Shown: positions 9,731 to 17,758 of the stretch, piece by piece
Layout: each line of letters opens with the position of its first letter
Numbering within the stretch: position 1 is the first letter of the stretch
NCBI GenBank assembly: GCA_026184775.1
Contig: JANCYW010000017.1
Coordinates: 124,001 to 188,000 of the forward strand
Direction: 5' to 3'
From: Cyanidium caldarium
Lineage: Eukaryota > Rhodophyta > Bangiophyceae > Cyanidiales > Cyanidiaceae
Length of the DNA stretch: 64,000 nucleotides
The notes under the pieces: model-generated
What the model was told of the DNA's origin: nothing
The model's database searches: none
Seen by the model: the letters and a program-made list of their open reading frames with translations, nothing else
Made by a program: the position numbers and the translations under genes

Positions 9731-10111
9731 CGTGGCGCCCTTTGTGCAGTGCTGTTTGGGTGCGTGACCTGCGGGACTGCGGTGCAAAGCGTTCGGGACA
9801 GAGCGCGGCCTCTCCCGTCTGAAAACGGAAAGCGCGGCGCGCAGGCGGCAACGGGCCTGACACCCTCACCGAGGGAGGAATGGAGAAAGGGAGTGAAGGG
9901 TGGCAACTGAGAGGATGGGAGAGGGAGCAGGTGATGGGACAGAGAGGTGTGACCGAGCGTTGTGTCGGTGGGTGCGAGAACTCGGGAACGGTTTGAGGTG
10001 CTCCGCGTGGACAAGTGCAGGGCCCTAGGCGGGGACGGAGCACTGCCTAGGATAGAGGCACGACAGGAGGGCACAACTTGGGAGTTTGGGGAGAGCAAAA
10101 TCGTCGAGGCT
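9731..10111. promoter_or_regulatory. divergent intergenic region, PDX2 / ULP1
   Basis: 381 bases between two divergent genes, so it should hold both promoters. No RNA gene is recognised. Around 9880-9950 there is a purine-rich plus strand (GGAGAAAGGGAG type), which is pyrimidine-rich on the PDX2 strand. Confidence 0.4.
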
Positions 10112-11638
10112 ATGCGGATGCGGTGTGGCATGCAGGGCGGTACCGGAGAGGAGCCGGAAGCGGTCATCGACGTGGACGCCGGTGACGAGCGCGATCGGTC
10201 GACGGTGCGAGGACAACGTTCCGAGGATGGCGCTGTGGAGACCGTGCCCGAATATGACGCGGAGGTCGGGCAGTCATCGGGCAGTGCAACCTCGCCCGCC
10301 TTGCCGCCGAATAGTGCGGCATATCTGCGAGATACGCGCTTGTTGAGCGAGCGCGCAGAGTGCCACATGCGATACCGGACCCGGAAACAGCGCATGCGGA
10401 ATCGGTACGGACAAGTCGCCGCCCGCATCGGTCGCCTGACGACGGCTATCGCATGGGAGGAGCACACCAACACGGCGCCGGTGCTGAATGGCGGTTATCG
10501 CGTCGACACTCCGGTGGAGGTGGAGCGCGGCGATCCGCAGACCGTTCAAGACCGCGCGGACGCCACCGTCGACAGCCAGCGGCCACACGTTCGTGGGAGC
10601 GACCACGCAATGACCGACAGCGCCTCTGTGACCTCCACCAACCACCGCGCCCCATCCGCGGCCACCGATGCAACCGCCATGCCCGACGAGGAGGTGCAGA
10701 CGCTCCATCACGACCGCCCGCCGCGTTCCGGCCTGCGGCGACGCACCTTTCATCCGGCGTTTGGCGAGGCGCCGCAACCGCCGTGCGACCTGTTTCGCTT
10801 CCCTCCGCAGCAACCGGGCAGCGTGCTGTTGACCACCTCGGATTTGTGGCTGTTGCAGGCGGGCGGCTACCTCAACGACACCGTCATTGACTTTTGGATG
10901 AAGCTGATCGCCCAGTACCGCATTCCGCCGGCCGTTCAGCCGCACGTGTATATGGCGTCGTCGTTCCTGTACAAGAAGATTGTCAGCGCGCAGCAGCGAC
11001 AGCCGCCAGCGACGAGGACGTCGGCCAGCGCCGACGCCCTGTTCCGGGCTACGGCCGAGCGATGGTTTCTATCGCGGCGAGTGGACCTATTCGAGAGACG
11101 TCTGGTGTTTATCCCGGTGCATCACGAGTTTCATTGGTCGCTGGCGGTGCTGTGCAATCTGGATCGCTTCGAGGCGATGCGCGCGCCGGACGACGCCGAG
11201 CCGACGTCGCCGCACCCGTGCATTCTGTATCTGGACTCGATGCGGAGCGGCAGCCCGGGCGGCATGACCAAGGCGCTGCGCGCCTTTCTAGACTCGTATT
11301 ATCAGCTGCGCCGCGAACGAAGAGGTGAGGCCGAGGCGGAGGCGGAGGACGCCGAGACGCCACCGCCCCATAAGGTGTTCGACATGGACTCGTTGCCGCT
11401 GGTGAAACCCAAAGTGCCCATACAGCAGAACGGCATGGACTGCGGCGTGTACATGTTGATGTTTGCGGAGCGGCTGGCGGCCGACCCGCCGATATGCTTC
11501 GACAAGGAGGCGCTGAGCGCCCGCACCGCCGAGATGTTCTCGCCCAGCGACGCCGACCTGTACCGGCTGGAGATGGAGCGCACGGTGCGTGGTCTGGCGG
11601 CCGTTAACCAGATGCACGATCTGGAGCCGTTTCCGTGA
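10112..11638 (+). CDS. ULP1/SENP-type SUMO protease
   Basis: A C48 cysteine protease of 508 residues that would mature SUMO and remove it from targets, usually in the nucleus. The first ~220 residues are a low-complexity acidic/Arg region. The catalytic domain occupies the C-terminal half: FRFPPQQPGSVLLTTSDLWL, LNDTVIDFWMKL, the catalytic His in FIPVHHEFHWSLAVL, Asp in CILYLDSM, then Gln and Cys in QQNGMDCGVYMLMFAERLA. A short Glu-rich insert (EAEAEAEDAE) lies between the Asp and the Gln. The frame opens with GTG codons upstream; the first ATG, at MRMRCGMQGG, is taken as the start. Confidence 0.92.
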   Translation: MRMRCGMQGGTGEEPEAVIDVDAGDERDRSTVRGQRSEDGAVETVPEYDAEVGQSSGSATSPALPPNSAAYLRDTRLLSERAECHMRYRTRKQRMRNRYGQVAARIGRLTTAIAWEEHTNTAPVLNGGYRVDTPVEVERGDPQTVQDRADATVDSQRPHVRGSDHAMTDSASVTSTNHRAPSAATDATAMPDEEVQTLHHDRPPRSGLRRRTFHPAFGEAPQPPCDLFRFPPQQPGSVLLTTSDLWLLQAGGYLNDTVIDFWMKLIAQYRIPPAVQPHVYMASSFLYKKIVSAQQRQPPATRTSASADALFRATAERWFLSRRVDLFERRLVFIPVHHEFHWSLAVLCNLDRFEAMRAPDDAEPTSPHPCILYLDSMRSGSPGGMTKALRAFLDSYYQLRRERRGEAEAEAEDAETPPPHKVFDMDSLPLVKPKVPIQQNGMDCGVYMLMFAERLAADPPICFDKEALSARTAEMFSPSDADLYRLEMERTVRGLAAVNQMHDLEPFP

Positions 11639-11802
11639 GCGTCCAGACCGGCGACGGTCGTAAACGATGGGGTGCGCGCGGTCTGCCGACGGGGAGGTGC
11701 ATCGGCGGGACGACCCTTGAAGTGAGCCTCACACGAGCGGAAACGGTTGGGGCGCCGCTGTCTCTTCTGCACGAGGCCGCAGAGGTGGGAATAAGAGAGT
11801 TG

Positions 11803-12273
11803 ATGACCACCGACGCCGATGAAAGTCCCAAGTATGTGTAGTGGGCGGAGCGCCTCGTCACGAATGCTTCAGCGGTCGGGGTGACGATCTTGTCGTTGAG
11901 GGCGGACGCGCCGCGACGAACCCTGTACCAAGCCGGCTCGGTGCGGCTCGGCGAATCCGAGGCCGCCGAACTCGCGGAACTGATGCGGCGCCTCCGGAAT
12001 TCCCCACTGGACGCCATCCGCCGCGCCAAGTCGTTTCTGTCGATTGCAGGCGCGTCCGTGCTGCTCACCACGGTGGCAGACCGCTCCGTTTACGGGCTGC
12101 GGTGGTCGGGCACGCCCGACGACGCGGCGCCCGCCTTTGACCGCGTTGTCATCACTTGCACTGCCTCACTCGCGCTGGCGGTGATGGGTCGCGTAAATGC
12201 CGACTGTTCGCCGCATCGAATGGCCGTGGCGGTGGAGCAGGTGGCCGCGGAGATGATCGCCGCCGGCCGGTAA
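11803..12273 (+). CDS. small unknown protein, two exons predicted
   Basis: Not recognised. The main exon (from 11901) is open to 12273 but has no ATG before residue 34 of the frame. Upstream, a short frame starting at ATG 11803 runs into GTATGT at 11832. Removing 11832-11900 (GTATGT...TTGAG, 69 nt, with a GGTGAC branch-like site about 17 nt before the AG) joins the frames as MTTDADESPK then ADAPRRTLYQAGS, giving 134 residues. The protein is Arg/Ala-rich with a moderately hydrophobic stretch (FLSIAGASVLLTTVADRSVY and ITCTASLALAVMG) and no known motif. The intron is inferred from splice signals and frame only. Confidence 0.4.
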
Positions 12274-12333
12274 CCCTCGAGGCATCTCCCTCATCGTCTC
12301 CGGCACTCCTCGTACGCCTCCTCCTTCCGCGTG

Positions 12334-13521
12334 TCACCTCGCCGCTTCCCGCCTGTTCTCCGCCTTCCGCGCATCGGACCACCGCCAATACCCCGCCGCC
12401 AGACTGCCCATGATGGAGTGCATTGAGGCGGATATGGCCGCGGGCACGGCTACACTGGGCTGTGCGGCGAAATGCGTCTGTGCCAATGCCGCACCCAGCC
12501 CCGAGTTTTGCATGCACACTTCGATGGCCACGGTGCGGGCCATGCGCTCGTCGTAACGACAGAGACGGGCGACCGCGAATCCCAACACCAGTCCGATGCC
12601 GTGCAGCGTCAGCAAAGCGGCAAACAGAGGCAGCGCGCTGGTGCGCAACGACAACGCGCTGCGCGCCACGATGGAGCCGTTGATCAGCACCACCCCGATG
12701 ACCGACAGCAACGGCAATACCGGCTCCAGTTGTCGCACACACGCCCTTCCGAACGGCGTCAGCCGCAGCGCCAGCCCCAGTGCCACCGGCGCCAACACCA
12801 CCTGCACCATCGAGGTGAATAGGCCCCAGGCATCGACCGGCACGATGGCGCCGGCCAGCACTTTCATCAGCAGCGGGGTCATCAGCACCGCCGCTAGCGT
12901 GGTGCAGGCGGTCATCAGCACGCTCAGGGCGACATTGGCACCCGCCAGATAACTCACCAAATTGGAGGCGGTGCCGCCCGGACAACAGGCCACCAACAGG
13001 AGGCCGGCGGCGTGGCCGCGCGTCAGTCCGAACGTGCGCGTGATGGTGCAACCGACCAGCGGCATGATGATGTACTGCGCCGCGGCGCCGAACAGCACTT
13101 GACGCGGATGCCGCGAGAGAATGGCGGTAAAGTCGCCCAGTTGCATGCTGAGGCCCATGGACAGCATGATGAGCGAGAGTGTCGGCGTGATGTAGCCGGG
13201 TCGGAAGAAGGAGAACAGCGGCGGATGTAGCGCCGCGCCGACGCTGCCCAGCAGCACGTAGAGCGGGAAGAGATTGGTGGCCACGGCGAGCAACTTGGAA
13301 AGAGACGGAGGGGATGGAGGTGAGGATAGGGAGTGCTCTCCGGTGGGGGCGCAGGCGCGGAGGCGGGGCAACAATGAGTGTGGTCGGGTTTTTCGGGTCG
13401 GGCAACGTCGCCATCGAATCGGTCGCTGGAATTGAGGAGTATGAGAGTAGCGCTCGGAGGCTGAGCTAGGCCTAAAGCGGCAACATGTCCACCGGATAAA
13501 TAGGAGGACCTGCGCGCCCAT
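12334..13521 (-). CDS. BASS-family sodium/bile-acid-symporter-like transporter
   Basis: A polytopic carrier of 395 residues. After an Arg/Ser/Pro-rich N-terminal leader of about 85 residues, the membrane domain begins LLAVATNLFPLYVLLG. It carries the family hallmarks LLLVACCPGGTASNLVSYLA in the middle and EVCMQNSGLGAALA near the C terminus, both linked to sodium and substrate sites in this family. Plant plastid BASS proteins carry pyruvate, glucosinolate intermediates or other organic acids with Na+; the substrate cannot be read here. The leader fits plastid targeting (inference). The first ATG (MGAQVLLF) is chosen over an upstream TTG. Confidence 0.88.
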   Translation of the reverse strand: MGAQVLLFIRWTCCRFRPSSASERYSHTPQFQRPIRWRRCPTRKTRPHSLLPRLRACAPTGEHSLSSPPSPPSLSKLLAVATNLFPLYVLLGSVGAALHPPLFSFFRPGYITPTLSLIMLSMGLSMQLGDFTAILSRHPRQVLFGAAAQYIIMPLVGCTITRTFGLTRGHAAGLLLVACCPGGTASNLVSYLAGANVALSVLMTACTTLAAVLMTPLLMKVLAGAIVPVDAWGLFTSMVQVVLAPVALGLALRLTPFGRACVRQLEPVLPLLSVIGVVLINGSIVARSALSLRTSALPLFAALLTLHGIGLVLGFAVARLCRYDERMARTVAIEVCMQNSGLGAALAQTHFAAQPSVAVPAAISASMHSIMGSLAAGYWRWSDARKAENRREAAR

Positions 13522-13643
13522 GGTGCTCTCGTTTCGTTGAGGCAATCAGAACGCGCACGACGTACGGACCGCACCACCCGGAGCATCGGCGCGGCGGCGG
13601 ACACCGGACGCGTGCCGCTTGGCTGGTGCCTAACGCCGGCAGT

Positions 13644-14672
13644 ATGGACGAGAGACGTGTAGCCGCAGAGGATCCGGTCAATAGCGTAGGAGAGTACACG
13701 GTATGGCGAGTGCCGCTGGCAGGGCGATCGAATGAACCGACCAGCGCTTGGCGATACCTCTACTACCGAGTATACGACGGTGACGAGCTGCCGGGGCGGG
13801 TGCGCGAAGCGTGGGCGGGGGCAGGGCGGAATGGAGAGAGCGCACCGGATGCGGGAGCAACGAATAAGAAACGTCAACGCAGAGACGCACCCACTTCCGT
13901 GAACGGCGCTGAGGTAACGGCCCCGGATTGGGTGCAGCAGGCCGCCCGGGAGCGTCGAGTGCTCTTGGTGGTCAACGTGCCGGGCTGGTTGACCGCGGAG
14001 AGGCTGGCGCGAGCATTTGCTCCGGTGGACGCCACGGCCGCAGCCTTTTTGGATCGAACTCCCGAGGACGGAGAAGCGTCTTGGTCACCTGGTTTCTCCT
14101 CAATCGATACAGGACGACTGCAGGCATCGACAGAATTGACGTGGGATAGCGCCCGCGTGCGCGGTTACGTCTGCATGGGCAGTGCGGCGGTGGCGCGCGC
14201 GGCGGTGCGACATCCGGAACGCCTGGACGCGTTGCCGCTGATAGAAAATGAAGAAGAGAGCGGGTTGGGGGCGAAGACGAAGCGACCCTCCTTCGTAGAG
14301 CGGGCGCTGCGGGCATTTCTGCGCAGCTGCCCGCAGGAGACGTCTGCTTTGGAGCGGGAGGCGGATGCCGTTGTGGCGGCCTATGAAGCGCAGCGACAAT
14401 CGCAAGAGGCGGAACAAAAGGCGGCGCTCGTGGATGACGACGGATTTACTCGGGTGACGCGCAAGCGCCATCGGAATGAGGCGTCGACGGCAGCGCCCAG
14501 TGTCGTGGCCGATGGCACTGCGCATGCCGAACCCCGGACGCACCCCGGCTTTTACAAGGTCGACCGTCAAAACGCTCGACGCCAACAGTTGGAGGCGCTG
14601 CGCACGCGCTTCGAGCTCGATAAGCGACGCATGAAACAGATGCGGGCCGCGCGCCAGCCGTTCCTCACTTGA
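13644..14672 (+). CDS. RRP7: ribosomal RNA-processing protein 7 homologue
   Basis: A 342-residue protein whose last ~90 residues match the conserved RRP7 C-terminal region: VDDDGFTRVTRKR, then HPGFYKVDRQNARRQQLEAL and a basic end FELDKRRMKQMR. RRP7 is part of the UTP-C/CURI module of the small-subunit processome in the nucleolus. The middle (VLLVVNVPGWLTAERLARAF) looks like a divergent RNA-recognition fold. The start is the ATG at MDERRV; upstream GTG is ignored. It is divergent from the BASS gene, with a 122-bp gap, and convergent with the small membrane protein. Confidence 0.8.
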   Translation: MDERRVAAEDPVNSVGEYTVWRVPLAGRSNEPTSAWRYLYYRVYDGDELPGRVREAWAGAGRNGESAPDAGATNKKRQRRDAPTSVNGAEVTAPDWVQQAARERRVLLVVNVPGWLTAERLARAFAPVDATAAAFLDRTPEDGEASWSPGFSSIDTGRLQASTELTWDSARVRGYVCMGSAAVARAAVRHPERLDALPLIENEEESGLGAKTKRPSFVERALRAFLRSCPQETSALEREADAVVAAYEAQRQSQEAEQKAALVDDDGFTRVTRKRHRNEASTAAPSVVADGTAHAEPRTHPGFYKVDRQNARRQQLEALRTRFELDKRRMKQMRAARQPFLT

Positions 14673-14736
14673 CGATGAGAGCGCCGGAGGTCGGTCGAGC
14701 GGTGACAGCGTTCGGCGTAGCGCCCGGCGTGGTGCA

Positions 14737-15090
14737 TTACTGTGTCTGCGAGGCACTGGCAGCGACCGGTTGACCAGCAGCGCCGCCGGAGCCTGAATCC
14801 GCACCCGCCTCGCTCTTTCCGCCGCGGCCGCTCAGGAGCCACCTTGCGGTGACGCCCACCACCAGCCACGACCCGAGCACGACGGCAGCTTTCTGGCACT
14901 CGCAGTACGAGCTAAAGTCGCGCTTGTTCTTCACCTCGCTCCACGGAATGTGTCCCGATGACCAGCGTTGTGCCTGCCACCGTCGGATGCGGCCCGAGGG
15001 GGCTGAGGTGTTGGGCGGATGGGCGGAGGCGGTGGGCACCGCAGTGGATCGCATCACGCCATAGAAGACGCGGCCGCCGAGTCGATTCAT
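14737..15090 (-). CDS. small single-pass membrane protein, unknown
   Basis: A 117-residue frame from the ATG at MNRLGGRVFYGVM. The N terminus is basic and could be a mitochondrial presequence. One membrane segment is seen at AAVVLGSWLVVGVTARWLL, preceded by a CECQK motif, and the tail is Gly/Ala/Ser-rich. No family is recognised. It fills the space between RRP7 and NAF1 as a convergent gene, which favours it being real over a chance frame. The frame is open well upstream of this ATG, so the start is a guess. Confidence 0.45.
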   Translation of the reverse strand: MNRLGGRVFYGVMRSTAVPTASAHPPNTSAPSGRIRRWQAQRWSSGHIPWSEVKNKRDFSSYCECQKAAVVLGSWLVVGVTARWLLSGRGGKSEAGADSGSGGAAGQPVAASASQTQ

Positions 15091-15384
15091 TGGGCAGGAG
15101 GGGAGCCGCGAAGTGATGACGGCGGGGAGAGGAGATTCCGGGGTTTCGGAGACGGTTGAGGAGCGCAGACGGCGAACGCCGAGGCCCAACGCCCGACGCC
15201 GTGCCAACAGCACCCTCAAATCGCCACGGGCGCGCCTCCCGAAGAACGGCCTCGGCGAGCGACCTGCACACTTGTGCGTAGCGGTTTGCAACGCGGCGAA
15301 AGGAATGGCGAGCAAGGGAGTGGGTGTGAGAGGTGCGCTCGTGGCGATTTGAGGCAGATCGGATACGTTGACTTTTCGCAAAAC

Positions 15385-16404
15385 ATGCAAGTCGCGGAGA
15401 CGGCGACCGGCGCGGACGCCGTGTCCCCGCAAACGGCTATGGACTGGACACCGGGAGACGACGGAGCACGCGGCAAAGACGATCAAGCGAGTTGCTCATC
15501 AACCGCCTCCTCCACCTCCTCCTCTGCAAGTTCAGACGATGCAGTCTCCCGAGAGGATTCCCTCACCTCGGACGCCGCAACGTCCGCCTCCTCCGTCACC
15601 GACGCTCCCCGCATCGACACCGCCTCCTCCGCTCGCACAACCTCCAACGCCACCAAACCACAACCGCGCACAGAGCATGAGGTGTTGCCGTGGGAGCTGG
15701 CGCCGGCGCAACCGCTGCCGCCCGGTCTCATTCAACCACAGCACCAGCTGGAGCTGTGTGGACGCATCACTGCGGTGGTGGACGGGCTGGTGGTCATAGA
15801 GTCGGCGCCTGCCCGCAACACACTATCGCCGTTGGACGAGGGCTCGGTGTTGTGTTTCGCGGATCGATATCCGTTGGGCGAGGTGTTCGAGACGTTCGGA
15901 TCGGTGCATCGACCGCACTACACGCTACGTTTGCCCGCGACGGAGGGCAGTGCCGTGCAGCGCGTCGTGCCGGGCATCGAGGTCTACTACGTGGTGGAGC
16001 TGTCGCGCCGGGTGGATCCGGACCGAGTGCGCGTGCCCGGGTGCGATGCCTCGAACCGCTTCTCCGAGGAGGTGTCCGAGGAGGAGATGGAGTTTTCCGA
16101 TGACGCCAAGGAGGCGGTCGCGCGGCGATCGACGGGCAGCAGGAGGAGGAACCGACAACGGCAGCGACCATTGCAACAGCCTCCGGGAGCGATGCCGCCC
16201 GGGACATCTTCCCATCCGCGATCCGGCTATCGGCGACGACGAGGTGGTGCAAGGGCAACAGCGCCGGTGCCCGAGCCGCGCGCGCCGGATCCCAGGCATG
16301 GACGTGATGCCAGCGGGCCCGCCCCGTTGCCGCCCGTGGCAGACGCGCATCGGGCGCCGCTGCATCTGCCGCAATGGAGAATGCGGCCGCCGGCGTCGAC
16401 CTGA
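15385..16404 (+). CDS. NAF1: H/ACA RNP assembly factor NAF1
   Basis: A 339-residue protein with a Ser-rich acidic N terminus, a central GAR1/NAF1 beta-barrel (about residues 120-225) and a basic, Pro-rich tail. Diagnostic pieces are ELCGRITAVVDGLVVIES, DEGSVLCFADRYPLGEVFE, FGSVHRPHYTLRL and the NAF1-specific end DASNRFSEEVSEEEMEFSDD. That end separates NAF1 from GAR1, which ends in RGG repeats. NAF1 carries newly made H/ACA pseudouridylation RNPs before GAR1 replaces it. The start is the ATG at MQVAETATG. Confidence 0.88.
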   Translation: MQVAETATGADAVSPQTAMDWTPGDDGARGKDDQASCSSTASSTSSSASSDDAVSREDSLTSDAATSASSVTDAPRIDTASSARTTSNATKPQPRTEHEVLPWELAPAQPLPPGLIQPQHQLELCGRITAVVDGLVVIESAPARNTLSPLDEGSVLCFADRYPLGEVFETFGSVHRPHYTLRLPATEGSAVQRVVPGIEVYYVVELSRRVDPDRVRVPGCDASNRFSEEVSEEEMEFSDDAKEAVARRSTGSRRRNRQRQRPLQQPPGAMPPGTSSHPRSGYRRRRGGARATAPVPEPRAPDPRHGRDASGPAPLPPVADAHRAPLHLPQWRMRPPAST

Positions 16405-16474
16405 CGCCCGAAAAACGGCGAGAGCCATAGTGTGCCCCCAAAGTGAACTGCTTCACAGAAAAAACACGATCCTC

Positions 16475-16846
16475 TCAGCCGGTGAAGAATCTCCGCCAAT
16501 TTTGCCACGGCAGAAAGCCGCCGCAGGCGGGACAGCGGGCCCAACGGCCGGTGCGCAACCGCACCAGGCCAGATCCGCCGCACCGCACACACCGTCGCTG
16601 TCGCTGTATGGCCCGCGTGAACACCACCAGACCCACAAAGAACGGCAGCGTACCGAACAGGCTCACCGCACCGACCACGTACTGGCTGGTGGCCCACGTC
16701 TCCCAGTTGGACGAGACGTTCAGTGCCGGCGATTTATGCCGTGACCGGAAGCGATAAAGGTGTGCATACTCGCGTCTGCCATGGCAAACACGACTTGAAT
16801 ATATGTTTGTCGTAAAACTGGCCGTCGTCCCTCCGTTCACCCACAT
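16475..16846 (-). CDS. small membrane protein with DnaJ-like zinc finger, likely plastid
   Basis: 123 residues from MWVNGGTTASF. After a basic N-terminal leader there is one hydrophobic segment (VVGAVSLFGTLPFFVGLVVF). The C-terminal module has two Cys pairs, CVRCGGSG and CPACGG, and ends FLPWQNWRRFF. The CxxCxGxG...CxxCGG layout is the DnaJ-type zinc-binding arrangement, and the FLPW-W-F ending resembles small plant and algal plastid proteins (from memory, no named orthologue). A role in thylakoid or organelle protein assembly is an inference. The zinc module is the strongest evidence that this minus-strand frame is real; its neighbours NAF1 and the elongin-A-like gene are on the plus strand. 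Confidence 0.7.
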   Translation of the reverse strand: MWVNGGTTASFTTNIYSSRVCHGRREYAHLYRFRSRHKSPALNVSSNWETWATSQYVVGAVSLFGTLPFFVGLVVFTRAIQRQRRCVRCGGSGLVRLRTGRWARCPACGGFLPWQNWRRFFTG

Positions 16847-16978
16847 GGGGATGTCGCAACCGCTGCGGCCCAGCCGCCTGCCGAGCGCGCATCGACCATC
16901 GGGGCAGACGATCGCGCGCTGTCGTCCTCGTTCGGGCGCGCTCTGCCGGGGACGTGCGCGACGGAGGGAGAGAAATCC

Positions 16979-17713
16979 ATGGGCGCACCGAAGACATCGC
17001 TGGCCGATTGGTGCGCCCAGTTGATAGGGGAGAATGGGGGAGTGGTCACGGAATTGGGTGCGGCTTGCTTGAGTGTGGAGCAGGCGTTTTGGATGGTGGC
17101 CCGAATGCCGCCGGAGGATTTGGAACGCCTGCGCGCGGCCAACGGACTGGACGGTGCTGGCGCCGAGGCGGACACTGGAAACATCTTGAAGGGGATGCGG
17201 TGGGTGCTGGAGCAGGCGCTGGAATCGCGATGGTACGCGCTGTTTATGGAACGGCCGCAGTGGCGATGCGCAGCAGGGTGGGAGACCGAGGGCGCCCCGA
17301 CCGACGATGGCGCTGCACCGCCCACTCCACGTTTCACCGCGCAATTTCCCGACGTCAAACCGGAACTGCCGACACCATCTCCTCCCACCGAATATTCGAG
17401 TTGGCGGGAGGCATATCTACAACATCAGGCGCGTGACCGTGAACAGTTGGAGCGCGTGCGATATCTGTTGCGAAAGCGGCGCGCCGAGGCGTGGGAACGG
17501 AGGCATGCACGACGGGTGCGCCTGCTTCCGGACGCGGTGATCACCTCAGCGCAAGCCTGTCGTGCCGAGCGCATCATTGTACCGGAGAAGCAGCCGCAGG
17601 CAGGGAACGGGGCGCACCACCGCCCGGTGTCCCGCGTGCCGCCCCGCGCTGCGCAGCGTATCTTGGCCAAGTTGCATAGCGACCGCCTGCAACAACGTCG
17701 ACGATGGCGATGA
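16979..17713 (+). CDS. elongin-A-like protein (tentative)
   Basis: 244 residues, mostly charged helices. The order of features recalls the elongin-A family: a short N-terminal helical region, then MPPEDLERLRAANGL (compare 'CTPEQLxxIExxNP'), then EYSSWREAYLQHQARDREQL followed by an Arg-rich helix ending near VRLLPDAV, as in elongin A 'SWRxxYxxxxxxRExxLKxL'. Elongin A is the transcription-elongation and ubiquitin-ligase adaptor that binds elongin C. Similarity is by pattern only and weak. If wrong, this is an unknown basic protein. The ATG follows an A/G-rich leader (GAGAGAAATCC). Confidence 0.4.
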   Translation: MGAPKTSLADWCAQLIGENGGVVTELGAACLSVEQAFWMVARMPPEDLERLRAANGLDGAGAEADTGNILKGMRWVLEQALESRWYALFMERPQWRCAAGWETEGAPTDDGAAPPTPRFTAQFPDVKPELPTPSPPTEYSSWREAYLQHQARDREQLERVRYLLRKRRAEAWERRHARRVRLLPDAVITSAQACRAERIIVPEKQPQAGNGAHHRPVSRVPPRAAQRILAKLHSDRLQQRRRWR

Positions 17714-17758
17714 GCGCACAGCACAATCCCGCACGCCTAAACGCCTCTCATCACTGTT

